Shown here piece by piece: positions 12,904 to 13,179 of a DNA stretch of 13,179 nucleotides. The stretch's first letter is position 1. Every line of letters starts with the position of its first letter. This stretch comes from Candidatus Moraniibacteriota bacterium. GTDB taxonomy: Bacteria > Patescibacteriota > Minisyncoccia > Moranbacterales > UBA11712. A program made the translations under genes and the position numbers. The notes beneath the pieces are model-generated. The model saw nothing but the letters and a program-made list of their open reading frames with translations, was not told the DNA's origin and did not search any database. The stretch is from the NCBI GenBank assembly GCA_003157295.1, contig PMJF01000007.1, forward strand, positions 1-13,179, in the 5' to 3' direction.

Positions 12904-13179
12904 ATGCTAGACATCAAATACATCCGGGAAAATAAAGATGCTCTAAAAGAAGCGATAAAAAACAAGCGGATTGATTTGGATTTGGAAAAATTGCTTGAAA
13001 TTGACGAAGAAAGAGTGCAGCTGCTTCAACAGCTGGAAATATTGTTAGCGAAAAAAAACAATTTAAATGATGAGATCAAAGATGCAAAGGATAAAGACGA
13101 AATCATTGAGAAGGGCAGGCTTATTAAGGACGAAATCTCAGAAATTGAACCAAAGCTAAAAAAGGTTAAACAAAAATAT
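12904..13179 (+). CDS. serS: Serine--tRNA ligase, N-terminal part (cut by window end)
   Basis: An open frame from ATG 12904 runs without a stop to the window edge, giving 92 residues. It starts MLDIKYIRENKDALKEAIK, the standard SerRS N-terminus (L-D-x-K-x-I-R-x-N), and continues as a long charged coiled coil (about residues 26-90) with LEIDEERVQLLQQLE and NNLNDEIK. This is the tRNA-binding helical arm; the class II catalytic domain lies beyond the window. It is 11 bp downstream of lysS, so the two synthetases are probably co-transcribed. No Shine-Dalgarno is visible in the AT-rich gap. Confidence 0.93.
   Translation, partial: MLDIKYIRENKDALKEAIKNKRIDLDLEKLLEIDEERVQLLQQLEILLAKKNNLNDEIKDAKDKDEIIEKGRLIKDEISEIEPKLKKVKQKY

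Overview
The window reads as chromosomal sequence from a small-genome bacterium, most likely a member of the Candidate Phyla Radiation (Patescibacteria, Parcubacteria-like). This is an inference from several things seen together: moderate-to-low GC, compact single-copy housekeeping genes, near absence of Shine-Dalgarno sequences, divergent but intact class II LysRS motifs, and short word-like repeats in the gene gaps. TGA is used as a stop (mreD) and no real gene contains an in-frame TGA, so the recoded TGA=Gly code of some CPR lineages is not in use here. All real genes lie on the + strand.

Layout. 1-98: right-hand part of a dispersed palindromic repeat. 99-2362: two overlapping GT4-type glycosyltransferase genes (MtfB-like and WbaZ-like), the end of a surface-polysaccharide cluster. 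2394-3224: holB (DNA polymerase III delta'). 3266-4330: a lipoprotein with seven Asp-box (BNR) repeats, behind an extended -10 promoter placed so close that its mRNA may be leaderless. 4360-6105: frr (ribosome recycling factor) and rseP (site-2 protease). 6131-6159: a strong sigma-70-like promoter. 6258-10754: the rod-shape/elongasome cluster mreB-mreC-mreD-mrdA. A 123-bp inverted-repeat element, related to the repeat at position 1, sits between mreC and mreD. 10764-10792: a second strong promoter, then greA (10830-11285) and a clear intrinsic terminator. 11381-12892: lysS. 12904 to the end: the first 92 codons of serS.

The genes cover cell-surface and wall building (glycosyltransferases, MreBCD, PBP2, RseP) and core information processing (delta', RRF, GreA, LysRS, SerRS). 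MreB, MreC, MreD and PBP2 together give a membrane scaffold and transpeptidase for lateral wall growth; the usual partner RodA is not in the window.

I see no convincing new multi-gene system. The less ordinary content is in the non-coding parts: a MITE/REP-like element family present twice, a double-hairpin insert read in frame inside a glycosyltransferase linker, word-like repeats in the frr and mreC leaders, and a probable leaderless promoter. Four genes need start corrections from the longest possible ORF: the WbaZ-like glycosyltransferase, mreD, mrdA and greA.
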